DNA from: an uncultured Clostridium sp.
Lineage (GTDB): Bacteria > Bacillota > Clostridia > Clostridiales > Clostridiaceae
Reading direction: 5' to 3'
DNA: 7,035 bases
Assembly: GCF_937920395.1 (NCBI RefSeq)
Contig: NZ_CALEVF010000010.1
Location: 1-7,035 of the forward strand
This document shows, one piece after another, positions 1 to 6,267 of the stretch (position 1 is its first letter; each line of letters starts with the position of its first letter). Under the pieces are notes generated by a model. It ran no database searches. It had not been told where the DNA came from and saw nothing but the letters and a program-made list of their open reading frames with translations. The position numbers were made by a program, and so were the translations under genes.

Positions 1-669
1 CCTGGGAAATTTGAGCTTGCAGATGGAGGAACTATTTTTTTAGATGAATTAGGAGAACTTCCTTTAGATATTCAATCTAAACTATTAAGGGTACTCGATA
101 ACAATAAAATTGTTAGAGTTGGTGGAACTTATGAGAAGGAGCTAAATGTTAGAATTATATGTGCAACCAATAAGAGGCTAAAGGAAGAAGTAAAAAAGAA
201 AACTTTTAGAGAAGATCTTTATTATAGGTTAAATGTAATGAACATAAAAACCATTCCATTGGTAGAAAGAAAAGAGGACATCGGAATACTTGCAAAATAT
301 TTCATAGACATGCTAAATATGAAAAATAATGATAAAATCAAAGTCATGAGTAAAAATTATATCACAAATCTTATGGAATATGAATGGCCGGGAAATGTAA
401 GAGAACTAAGGAATGTTATAGAAAGAGATTATTATTCAAGCGAAGATGATATAATTGGAATAGTGTATTCAGATATAGGAGAAATAAGTAGAGGTATGGA
501 AGAAATTAAAGATAAAGAAATTATACCTATAGATGATTTAGAGAAAGAGAGTATAATTAAGGCTCTTAAATTCTATCATGGAAACCTAGTAAAAGCGGCT
601 AAAATGTTGAAAATAAGTAGATCTACCATATATAGAAAAATTAAAAAATATAATATTAACAATGTTTAA
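1..669 (+). CDS. Sigma-54-dependent transcriptional activator (enhancer-binding protein), 3' part
   Basis: The reading frame is open from the first base to TAA at 667-669, giving 222 residues; the true start lies left of the window. An internal ATG at 238 is not the start, because recognisable AAA+ sequence continues upstream of it. Visible parts in order are the end of the sigma-54 activator AAA+ domain with Walker B (GGTIFLDELGE, residues 9-19), sensor I (VRIICATNK, 50-58), the arginine-finger segment (FREDLYYRLN, 69-78), sensor II (WPGNVREL, 129-136), and a Fis-type helix-turn-helix at about 184-220 (KAAKMLKISRSTIYRKIKK). The family hydrolyses ATP to open sigma-54 RNA polymerase complexes from upstream sites. 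The sensory N-terminus, Walker A and GAFTGA loop are off the window, so the signal is unknown. The next gene has a sigma-54 promoter and makes or uses acetoin/butanediol, so an AcoR-like activator of that gene is a reasonable inference. Confidence 0.95.
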   Translation, partial: PGKFELADGGTIFLDELGELPLDIQSKLLRVLDNNKIVRVGGTYEKELNVRIICATNKRLKEEVKKKTFREDLYYRLNVMNIKTIPLVERKEDIGILAKYFIDMLNMKNNDKIKVMSKNYITNLMEYEWPGNVRELRNVIERDYYSSEDDIIGIVYSDIGEISRGMEEIKDKEIIPIDDLEKESIIKALKFYHGNLVKAAKMLKISRSTIYRKIKKYNINNV

Positions 670-748
670 ATAAATATTATATATTTAGCTTAAAATTTCA
701 AAATAAATAGATATAAAGTGTATCAAAATGAGAGCCAAAATATGTAAG

Positions 749-788
749 ATGTCAAAAAGACACACTAATTAGTGTGCCTTTTTGACAT
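749..788. terminator. Bidirectional-type terminator hairpin / 40-bp palindrome
   Basis: Positions 749-768 are the reverse complement of 769-788 with a single mismatch (A760 opposite C777). The core is a GC-containing stem around CACACTAATTAGTGTG flanked by AAAAA on the left and TTTTT on the right, the layout of a rho-independent terminator usable from either strand. The mismatch becomes a G-U wobble in a minus-strand transcript. It lies 80 bp after the activator stop. The same palindrome lies about 140-180 bp upstream of the sigma-54 -24 element, a normal distance for an activator site, so a second role cannot be excluded. Confidence 0.8.
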
Positions 789-843
789 TACAACTATTTT
801 TAATGATTTATATAAGATTTTTTATTTTGTAAAATGAAACAAA

Positions 844-876
844 GTAAACGATTAGCTTAAGTGGTAGCTACTTTAC
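844..876. promoter_or_regulatory. Imperfect dyad, possible activator (UAS) site
   Basis: GTAAA at 844-848 is mirrored by TTTAC at 872-876, and TTAGCT (852-857) by AGCTA (867-871), giving an interrupted dyad with arms of unequal length. It sits about 50 bp upstream of the -24 element of the sigma-54 promoter. Enhancer-binding proteins usually bind dyads upstream of their promoter, so this is a candidate, but the symmetry is imperfect and AT-rich DNA yields such patterns by chance. Confidence 0.2.
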
Positions 877-925
877 AGCGGTGAGATAAATGTTATTTTA
901 ATAATATTATCTTGAAATTACTATT

Positions 926-942
926 TTGGAATGATAATTGCT
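926..942 (+). promoter_or_regulatory. Sigma-54 (-24/-12) promoter of the butanediol dehydrogenase gene
   Basis: TTGGAATGATAATTGCT matches the sigma-54 consensus TTGGCAC-N5-TTGCT. The invariant GG (928-929) and GC (940-941) are separated by exactly 10 bases, as required. Transcription should start near 953, leaving a leader of about 55 nt before the AGGAGGG ribosome site at 992-998. A gene for a sigma-54 activator ends 260 bp upstream, which supports the call. Expression would depend strictly on that class of activator. Confidence 0.85.
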
Positions 943-1007
943 ATATAAGTATGTGAGAAAATTAACAATAAAACATATAATTATATCTTTTAGGAGGGAT
1001 TTTTATT

Positions 1008-2090
1008 ATGAAGGCAGCATTATGGTATGGAGTAAAAGATGTTAGAGTTGAAGAAATAGAAGAACCAAAGGTTACTAAAGGAAATATTAAAATTAAAGTA
1101 AAATGGTGTGGAATATGTGGATCAGATTTACATGAATATTTAGGAGGACCAATTTTTATTCCAGTTGGACAACCTCATCCTTTGAGTGGTAATGTTGCAC
1201 CAGTTGTTTTAGGTCATGAATTTTCAGGTGACGTTGTAGAAATTGGAGAAAACGTAATTAATATTAAGGTTGGAGATAGAGTTACAGTGGAACCTATTGT
1301 AGCTTGTGGTAAATGCCCAGCATGCAAAGAAGGAAAATATAATCTATGCTCATCATTAGGATTCCATGGACTTTGTGGAAGTGGCGGTGGACTTGCTGAA
1401 TATACTGTATTCCCAGAAGAATATGTACATAAAATACCAGACAGTATGTCCTATGAACAAGCAGCGTTGATAGAACCAATGGCAGTTGCGCTTCACTCTA
1501 TTAGAATGGCTAATTTTAATACAGGAGATACTGCAATTGTACTTGGTTCAGGTCCAATAGGTCTTGCAACAATTGAATGCCTAAAAGCTGCAGGAGCTAG
1601 ACTTATAGTAGTATTACAAAGAAAATCAATAAGACAAGAATATGCAAAAAGAGCAGGCGCAAATGTTGTTCTTGATCCAAATGAAGTTGATATAGCTAAG
1701 GAAGTTAAAAAACTTACAGGTGGAGTAGGTGTAGATGTAGCTTTTGAAACTACTGGAGCAAAAGTAGGTTTCGACATAGGTATTGATAGTTTAAAATACG
1801 AAGGAACTATGGTTATAACAAGTATTTGGGAAGGTGATGTAAGTTTTAATCCTAATGTTTTAGTATTCACTGAAAAGAAAATAGTCGGGACATTAGCATA
1901 TAGGCATGAATTCCCATCGACAATTGCATTAATGAATGATGGTAGAATTAAGGCTGAAGGATATATAACTAAAAAAATAGCTCTTGATGATATAGTAGAA
2001 GAAGGCTTTAAAACTTTAACTGGACCAGAAAAGAAGAAACAGGTAAAAATACTTGTAACGCCAGATAAGTCACTTTTATCTGACTGTTAA
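1008..2090 (+). CDS. bdh: 2,3-butanediol dehydrogenase / acetoin reductase, Zn-dependent MDR family
   Basis: This 360-aa cytosolic enzyme interconverts acetoin and 2,3-butanediol with a nicotinamide cofactor. The ATG follows AGGAGGG (992-998) at 9 nt. Catalytic zinc ligands are C37, H70 and E71 (GHE), with E156 in the usual extra position. Structural zinc ligands are C100, C103, C106 and C114. The Rossmann loop is GSGPIG (180-185). At the end of the second Rossmann strand, where NAD-dependent relatives carry an acidic residue, the sequence is Q204-R205-K206-S207, which favours NADPH. Known clostridial homologues (C. beijerinckii, C. autoethanogenum) are, as I recall, NADPH-dependent and form the (2R,3R) isomer. 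Length is normal (345-360 aa). The gene is monocistronic, between a sigma-54 promoter and a strong terminator. Other medium-chain polyol dehydrogenases are the alternative, but the long insert between residues 45 and 65 and the overall sequence fit butanediol dehydrogenase best. Confidence 0.92.
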   Translation: MKAALWYGVKDVRVEEIEEPKVTKGNIKIKVKWCGICGSDLHEYLGGPIFIPVGQPHPLSGNVAPVVLGHEFSGDVVEIGENVINIKVGDRVTVEPIVACGKCPACKEGKYNLCSSLGFHGLCGSGGGLAEYTVFPEEYVHKIPDSMSYEQAALIEPMAVALHSIRMANFNTGDTAIVLGSGPIGLATIECLKAAGARLIVVLQRKSIRQEYAKRAGANVVLDPNEVDIAKEVKKLTGGVGVDVAFETTGAKVGFDIGIDSLKYEGTMVITSIWEGDVSFNPNVLVFTEKKIVGTLAYRHEFPSTIALMNDGRIKAEGYITKKIALDDIVEEGFKTLTGPEKKKQVKILVTPDKSLLSDC

Positions 2091-2098
2091 CTCTAAAT

Positions 2099-2147
2099 AA
2101 AACATAGTATTAACGTCAATATCGTTAATACTGTGTTTTGTTTTTTT
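2099..2147 (+). terminator. Rho-independent terminator of the butanediol dehydrogenase gene
   Basis: A 17-bp stem (2099-2115 with 2123-2139, one G-U pair) closes a 7-nt loop and is followed by a T run at 2141-2147. It begins 8 nt after the stop codon and isolates the gene from what follows. Confidence 0.92.
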
Positions 2148-2285
2148 AGTAAAGCCAAATTTATTAGTCAAAATAATGCAGAAGGTAATAAAAAAAGATA
2201 TAATAATTTAATATAGAGATAATAAATAGTGATATAGATATAAGATTTGAAATAATATTAAGTGTAAATTAGGGGGGAACAGAAC

Positions 2286-2994
2286 ATGACATTATATAAT
2301 TATAAAAAAGGTAGAGATGAAGAGGAGTACAAGGATCTTTATACAAATTCAATAGCACTTGATCAGCTTCCAAAAAATGAGTTGCCTGAAACAACTTCAG
2401 ATCCTAAAGTAATTAGGCAATTAGTTCTCGACGAGCTTTTTATGGATGGAAATGCACGTCAAAATCTAGCGACATTTTGTACAACATATATAGAAGACGA
2501 GGTTCATGAGCTCATGGATTTGTCAATTGATAAAAATATGATAGATAAAGATGATTTCAAGACCAGCTGGTCAAATTATCTCTCAGTATTATAATTTTTT
2601 AAGATTGGGCCGTGATGGCTACACTACAATCCAAAATGAATGTGCTATCACTGCTCAGTATTTAGGTGAGCAACTAGGTAAAATAGATGTTTTGGATATA
2701 TTATATGATGGGCATGGAGGCATACCCGCAGTTTGCTACTCACTTAAAGATGAGGCTAAAGCAAAATTTTCACTTTATGATCTTTCTGATCGTTTAAGAA
2801 TGCACGGTTGGCAAATCGCATCATATCCACTCCCAAGTGATCGCGAAAACATGACTGTACAACGTGTATTAATTCGTCATGGAGTTAGTAGGGACATGAT
2901 ATTTTTACTACTTCGCGATTTTCGTAAAGAACTGGAGTATTTAAAGAAAAACCCAGTATTAAATAATCACGAAAAAATTAGTTTCCATCATTAA
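2286..2994 (+). pseudogene. gadB: Glutamate decarboxylase, internally deleted and frameshifted
   Basis: The first part (2286 to about 2558) encodes the N-terminus of a PLP-dependent glutamate decarboxylase, including [12 protein letters not shown] and [11 protein letters not shown]. From about 2557 another frame continues with its C-terminal part ([19 protein letters not shown], then YDLSDRLRMHGWQ) to TAA at 2992-2994. Against E. coli GadB (466 aa), about residues 91-317 are missing, roughly 680 bp, including the active-site lysine K276 and most of the PLP domain. The halves are also out of frame: the first frame ends in TAA at 2592-2594. An ATG at 2551 could start a 147-aa C-terminal fragment, but it has no good ribosome site and would be inactive. 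The 5' end is intact, with AGGGGGGAA (2271-2279) before the ATG, and a TATAAT at 2199-2204 with no clear -35. GABA production from this locus is therefore lost, unless the deletion is an assembly artefact. No gadC transporter is adjacent. Confidence 0.92.
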
Positions 2995-3160
2995 TTAGAT
3001 GTAAAATAGCCCATATCATAAGAATTATTTAGAAAATTATACCATTCTATATTGCTTTTATAAACACATAAATGATGTACCTAATATATATATATGGAAA
3101 AGCATTATTCAGGTGATAAACAAGAAAACATTGTCTGTTTAGGCAATTATTTTAATAAAA

Positions 3161-3169
3161 TGTTATAAT
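3161..3169 (+). promoter_or_regulatory. Extended -10 promoter upstream of the pRiA4b ORF-3-like gene
   Basis: TGTTATAAT is a perfect extended -10 (TGnTATAAT). No good -35 is seen 17 nt upstream (AGGCAA), which extended -10 promoters tolerate. Start near 3176 would give a leader of about 100 nt. The rest of 2995-3279 is AT-rich and shows no gene; I see no terminator after the gad pseudogene. Confidence 0.5.
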
Positions 3170-3279
3170 AATATAATTAGTGGTGATAAAAATAAGATGT
3201 AATCAATTAAATAATTTAATAGATAATTTTAAAAATAAATATGAGAGGATTCAAAATGTCATGGTTAAGGAGGGATATA

Positions 3280-4374
3280 ATGCAAATATGCTGTACAAAA
3301 AAATTACAGGATGAGATGGGATTAGTGCTTAAAAATGAAACTGAAGAGGAAGATTTCTTTTGCTGGAGTGCACATTTTATTATTGTAAATCGAAGAAAGA
3401 CAATTGTTATGGTAAATGATAGCAATAGATTTGGATTTGTCCTTTATGGGTTAAAAGCAAAACAATTTAAAAATTTAAATAAATTACTAATCATAGGAAT
3501 TAAAAATTGCTTAAGAGATGAGAAAATTAAGGAAGAAATTGTAGATAAATATCTGGAAAGTGGTGGAGATTTAATTTTGTCTAAGACAAGAGGCTCAAAG
3601 TATGTGGGACGGCTGAATAAAGCTTGCGAGTTAACCAAAAGTCTCCAACATAAATTGGAACTAAGTGAAATTTTTCAAACTTCGGTAACTAGAAGAATAA
3701 ATAAGGACCTCATAAAAATGAGCAAGGAATCTGATTATTACTATCCATATGAATTGTTAAGCAAGGATCTTAAAATGTTCGCTGGTGAAGCAATTATTAG
3801 ATGCGAGGCAGTAGATTTGATAATTAAGCTTAAGTTATATCCCCAAATAGCATGGAGAAGGATTATCACTCCGATAAATACTACATTTGAAGAACTTCAT
3901 GAAATACTCCAAGTTGCTTTTGATTGGAAGGACTGTCATTTGTATGAATTCAATATTATTGATGAGTCAGGACAATGTGTCTTAAATGTTATTAGTGAAT
4001 TTGAAGAAGTTTATGAAGACTCGCAGGAATGTAAAATACTTTTAGATTCACAAGTTGATATTTCAGAATACATTAATCAAAAATATCGAATAGTTTATTG
4101 TTATGACTACGGTGACAACTGGGAACATGAAATTACTATACAAGGTGTTAATGTTAATTATGATAAAAACTATCCAACCTGCATAATGGGCGATGGGAAT
4201 ACACCACCAGAAGATGTGGGTGGTATTATTGGATACAAGGAATTTTTGAAAACAATGTCAAACCCCAATCATATTGAATATGAAAATACGAAAAGGTGGG
4301 CGCAGGGTCAGAGGTATAAAGACTTTGATGCAGCATCTGTAAATAGACGTTTGAAAAATGTTTTGAGAAGATAA
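3280..4374 (+). CDS. Plasmid pRiA4b ORF-3 family protein with DUF6933-like N-terminus
   Basis: This predicted soluble protein has 364 aa. I chose ATG 3280 because AAGGAGGG (3267-3274) lies 5 nt upstream; an in-frame ATG at 3241 lacks such a site and would add 13 residues before the conserved MQICCTKKL start. Residues 1 to about 110 (CTKKLQ, then NRRKTIVMVND and YGLKAK) resemble the DUF6933 N-terminal module often joined to this family. Residues about 177-360 match the pRiA4b ORF-3-like domain (PF07929): FEELHEILQVAFDW, YDYGDNWEHEI (275-285) and DGNTPPEDVGG (305-315). The molecular function is unknown. The family was named from a plasmid ORF and is scattered in mobile and chromosomal contexts, so recent acquisition is possible, but no transposase or repeats flank it. 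It seems to be transcribed alone from the extended -10 site and ends 5 bp from the convergent YitT gene without a clear terminator. Confidence 0.88.
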   Translation: MQICCTKKLQDEMGLVLKNETEEEDFFCWSAHFIIVNRRKTIVMVNDSNRFGFVLYGLKAKQFKNLNKLLIIGIKNCLRDEKIKEEIVDKYLESGGDLILSKTRGSKYVGRLNKACELTKSLQHKLELSEIFQTSVTRRINKDLIKMSKESDYYYPYELLSKDLKMFAGEAIIRCEAVDLIIKLKLYPQIAWRRIITPINTTFEELHEILQVAFDWKDCHLYEFNIIDESGQCVLNVISEFEEVYEDSQECKILLDSQVDISEYINQKYRIVYCYDYGDNWEHEITIQGVNVNYDKNYPTCIMGDGNTPPEDVGGIIGYKEFLKTMSNPNHIEYENTKRWAQGQRYKDFDAASVNRRLKNVLRR

Positions 4375-4379
4375 ACAAT

Positions 4380-5255
4380 TTACTTTTCTGATAATCTATC
4401 AAAGCCTACTCCTTTGCCCCAAACTGAAATTACAGGTAAAACATCTACAAAGGCATCTGGATCAGTTTCTGCAATATATCTTTTAATTAACATAGATTCT
4501 CTTGGAGAACAGAGCGTTAGAAGTTTTAATCGTGGCAAATTTTTATAACCACCTTTTACCTCATAACTGGTAACTCCTCTTTTAATGGTATGGATTATAT
4601 ATTGAGTTATAGCTTGATGATGATCACTTATTATCTCAAGTTTAACCTTTTTTGAGCCAAATCCAAACATTATTGCGTCAATCATATTTACCATTATGAT
4701 TTGTGAAATAATAGCATAAAGTGCGATATTTGAACTATATACTATAACTGATGATGCAATTAGTGTGCCATCAATACAAAGTAGAATTTCACTTATGCTT
4801 ATAAAGGTAAAAAATTTATGATGAAGAATTTTTGCAATAGTATCAGTTCCTCCCATTGAAAATCCTCTTTTTAGCAAAAGACCAGTTCCGATTCCACAAA
4901 TAAGCCCAAAATAAACTGAAGCCAGCATCATATCATTTTTTATAAAACTATAATTAAATCTCTCAAAAACTATTAATATAAAAGGGAATACTACTGATAG
5001 GGTAATTATTTTTATACCTTCTCTTTTTCCCATAGAAATCCAAGCTATAACTAATACTAAAATAGATAGAACATAATAGATATAAGTATATTTAATACGA
5101 ATTAATTTTTCTAGTATAATTGATATCCCAGTTATCCCGCCAGTTATTAATCCATTTGGTCTTAGAATAGAAGTAATTGAAAATGCAATCAATAAACATC
5201 CAATTGTTACAAATAAGAAATCCACTACATTTTTATTAAAATCAATTTTCTTCAA
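4380..5255 (-). CDS. YitT family integral membrane protein (DUF161 + DUF2179)
   Basis: This 291-aa membrane protein has a long N-terminal membrane part (hydrophobic segments at about 10-30, 57-75, 83-97, 110-128 and 150-195) with the family motifs RPNGLITGGITG (32-43) and RGFSMGGTD (130-138). A soluble C-terminal DUF2179 domain follows at about 205-285. Length and domain order are typical of YitT/YpjC proteins, which are common in several copies in Firmicutes. Their transport or signalling role is not established, so none is assigned. The start is TTG (complement of 5253-5255), supported by AAGGAC (complement of 5264-5269) 8 nt upstream; no better ATG is present near it. It is convergent with the preceding gene (5 bp gap) and divergent from the small-protein unit at 5493. 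I could not identify a confident promoter in 5256-5417 on this strand. Confidence 0.93.
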   Translation of the reverse strand: MKKIDFNKNVVDFLFVTIGCLLIAFSITSILRPNGLITGGITGISIILEKLIRIKYTYIYYVLSILVLVIAWISMGKREGIKIITLSVVFPFILIVFERFNYSFIKNDMMLASVYFGLICGIGTGLLLKRGFSMGGTDTIAKILHHKFFTFISISEILLCIDGTLIASSVIVYSSNIALYAIISQIIMVNMIDAIMFGFGSKKVKLEIISDHHQAITQYIIHTIKRGVTSYEVKGGYKNLPRLKLLTLCSPRESMLIKRYIAETDPDAFVDVLPVISVWGKGVGFDRLSEK

Positions 5256-5417
5256 AATATCACGTCCTTGCGATTTATTACATACATATATAATTATTGT
5301 AACAGATATTCTTTCGCACTTATAGGGAGTTTGATTAATTTTATTTTATGTTAATTGTAGTTATGTTTGGTTTGTATATTAAATCAATATTACTATAATA
5401 TACATAACATAAATGTA

Positions 5418-5446
5418 TTGATAATGTTGTAATAATATGGTAAAAT
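5418..5446 (+). promoter_or_regulatory. Sigma-A promoter of the small-protein unit
   Basis: TTGATA (5418-5423) and TAAAAT (5441-5446) are separated by exactly 17 bp, each close to consensus (TTGACA/TATAAT). Predicted start is near 5453, about 40 nt before the 42-aa ORF. No other gene start lies between them. Confidence 0.7.
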
Positions 5447-5492
5447 AGTGAAATGCGTTAAAAGAAAAGTTAAAAAGGTGGGCGATAATAAA

Positions 5493-5621
5493 ATGGTAAC
5501 AAGAGAAGAGGGTGGATATATAAGGGATGAAGAAATGAAAAAAGAGTGGATTAGAGAAAAACTTGAAAATGAAGAAAATATCGAAACAAAAGATGTAGAA
5601 GAAAGAATTTGGGGAGAATAG
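5493..5621 (+). CDS. Small acidic hypothetical protein (42 aa)
   Basis: ATG at 5493 opens a 42-codon frame ending in TAG at 5619-5621, preceded by AAGGTGGG (5475-5482) at 10 nt. The product is highly charged: 13 Glu, 2 Asp, 4 Lys and 4 Arg, with net charge about -7. The middle (EEMKKEWIREKLENEE) looks like an amphipathic helix, and two Trp (W19, W40) are present. It has no signal peptide or membrane segment. I do not recognise a family. Support comes from the good promoter at 5418-5446 directly upstream, the ribosome site, and biased codon and amino-acid composition. It lies 53 nt upstream of the 99-aa gene with no terminator between, so the two are probably one transcript. A small regulator or binding partner of another protein is possible, but nothing in the sequence decides this. 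Confidence 0.6.
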   Translation: MVTREEGGYIRDEEMKKEWIREKLENEENIETKDVEERIWGE

Positions 5622-5674
5622 GAATGGGAAAATATAAAGCATAAAAATTATTTTTTATACGAGGGGGATATTTA

Positions 5675-5974
5675 ATGATTACATTTAAGAAAATGTGGGA
5701 TGACGTATTGTTGTTGTTATCAAATGATGAGTACATAGATATGGATATTTCTGAAAAATTTAATTCAGGATTTGTGGTTAAAGATAGCGAGAATACAATT
5801 TTTATTACAAAAGAGGACTTTTCAAGTTTTTGGTGTAAATTAATGTATTATGGTAAATTATCTTTAAAGCAAGTCTTAGGTGATGATAAATTGGAACCAA
5901 AATATATTTACACTATTATGAAACAATTGCCTTACATAGCAGAAAGTTCTTCGGTAATTAAGTTAATAAAGTAA
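5675..5974 (+). CDS. Hypothetical protein (99 aa)
   Basis: ATG 5675 has a strong ribosome site, GAGGGGG (5661-5667), 7 nt upstream. The 99-aa product is soluble, with mixed charge and many aromatic residues (MWDDVLLLL near the N-terminus, EDFSSFWCKLMYYGKLS in the middle, and a basic IKLIK tail). It has no signal peptide, no membrane helix, no paired-cysteine metal motif and no obvious helix-turn-helix. I do not recognise the family; it may be a clostridial protein of narrow distribution. It probably shares the transcript from the promoter at 5418-5446 with the 42-aa ORF. No strong plus-strand terminator follows: the hairpin at 6023-6056 lacks a T run on this strand. Confidence 0.72.
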   Translation: MITFKKMWDDVLLLLSNDEYIDMDISEKFNSGFVVKDSENTIFITKEDFSSFWCKLMYYGKLSLKQVLGDDKLEPKYIYTIMKQLPYIAESSSVIKLIK

Positions 5975-6009
5975 ATTTATTTGAGATAAATTAAGTCATA
6001 AATATTGTA

Positions 6010-6056
6010 ATAAAAGAATAAAAATACTGCACTTAGGGGGAACCCAGTGCAGTATT
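6010..6056 (-). terminator. Stem-loop with C-rich loop, minus-strand terminator type; possible small RNA 3' end
   Basis: An 11-bp perfect stem (6023-6033 with 6046-6056; AATACTGCACT/AGTGCAGTATT) encloses a 12-nt loop. On the minus strand it is followed by a U-rich tract (TTTTTATTCTTTTATTA, complement of about 6008-6024), so it would end a leftward transcript. The minus-strand loop reads GGGTTCCCCCTA, with TTCCCCCTAA complementary to Shine-Dalgarno sequences of the AGGGGGA kind. The gene to the right (DUF6514) already has a terminator at 6198-6234, so this would serve read-through or a separate short RNA. A minus-strand TATAAT lies at 6105-6110, but its -35 is poor. Confidence 0.5.
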
Positions 6057-6197
6057 ACATTTATAAGCTTATTTGCCAATTTAATAATAGGTTGGTGTAT
6101 TTAAATTATAGACAATTTCTCGGATTTTATACACTTTAATTAATATATGAAAAATATACGTTATAAAGTGCAAATATAGTTACAGTTTTAATCAATA

Positions 6198-6234
6198 ACA
6201 AAAAGAGCAGTTCCTCTGAAGGGAGGAGCGGCTC
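6198..6234 (-). terminator. Rho-independent terminator of the DUF6514 gene
   Basis: Arms 6205-6216 and 6223-6234 form a 12-bp stem with one mismatch and one G-U pair around a 6-nt loop. Read leftward, the stem is followed by TTTTTGTTATTG (complement of 6193-6204). It sits 34 bp past the DUF6514 stop codon, in the right orientation for that gene. Confidence 0.8.
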
Positions 6235-6267
6235 CCAATATTTTAGTCAACTGAAGTAATCTTAGTG

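Noticed and set aside
1770..1776. Second Spo0A core box (TTCGACA, minus strand) inside the dehydrogenase gene
   Set aside because: It lies deep in coding sequence with no promoter around it. It shows how easily the 7-mer arises by chance.
1294..1870. Minus-strand open frames inside the dehydrogenase gene (61 and 125 codons)
   Set aside because: They lie opposite a well-conserved enzyme gene, have no ribosome sites, and their residues are shadows of its codons.
2551..2994. Independent 147-aa gene starting at ATG 2551
   Set aside because: The sequence is the C-terminal third of glutamate decarboxylase without the active-site lysine. The ATG is at the deletion junction and lacks a ribosome site, so it is part of the pseudogene.
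3080..3100. TA-repeat run (ATATATATATAT) as a repeat or structure signal
   Set aside because: It is short and expected in DNA this AT-rich; no unit structure or flanking symmetry was found.
3241..3279. Upstream ATG at 3241 as start of the pRiA4b-like protein
   Set aside because: No Shine-Dalgarno precedes it, whereas ATG 3280 has AAGGAGGG at 5 nt and begins at the conserved MQICCTKKL segment.
3216..3638. Minus-strand frames of 69 and 64 codons over the pRiA4b-like gene
   Set aside because: They overlap a coding region with clear domain motifs, have no ribosome site, and show low-complexity hydrophobic composition typical of antisense shadows.
5379..5736. Minus-strand Phe/Ile-rich frames opposite the small-protein unit
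   Set aside because: Their phenylalanine richness is the complement of Lys/Glu codons on the plus strand. They overlap the promoter and have no initiation signals.
5975..6267. Insertion-sequence remnant between the two convergent genes, suggested by the paired hairpins
   Set aside because: The two hairpins share no sequence, there are no terminal inverted repeats or target duplications, and no transposase fragments are readable.
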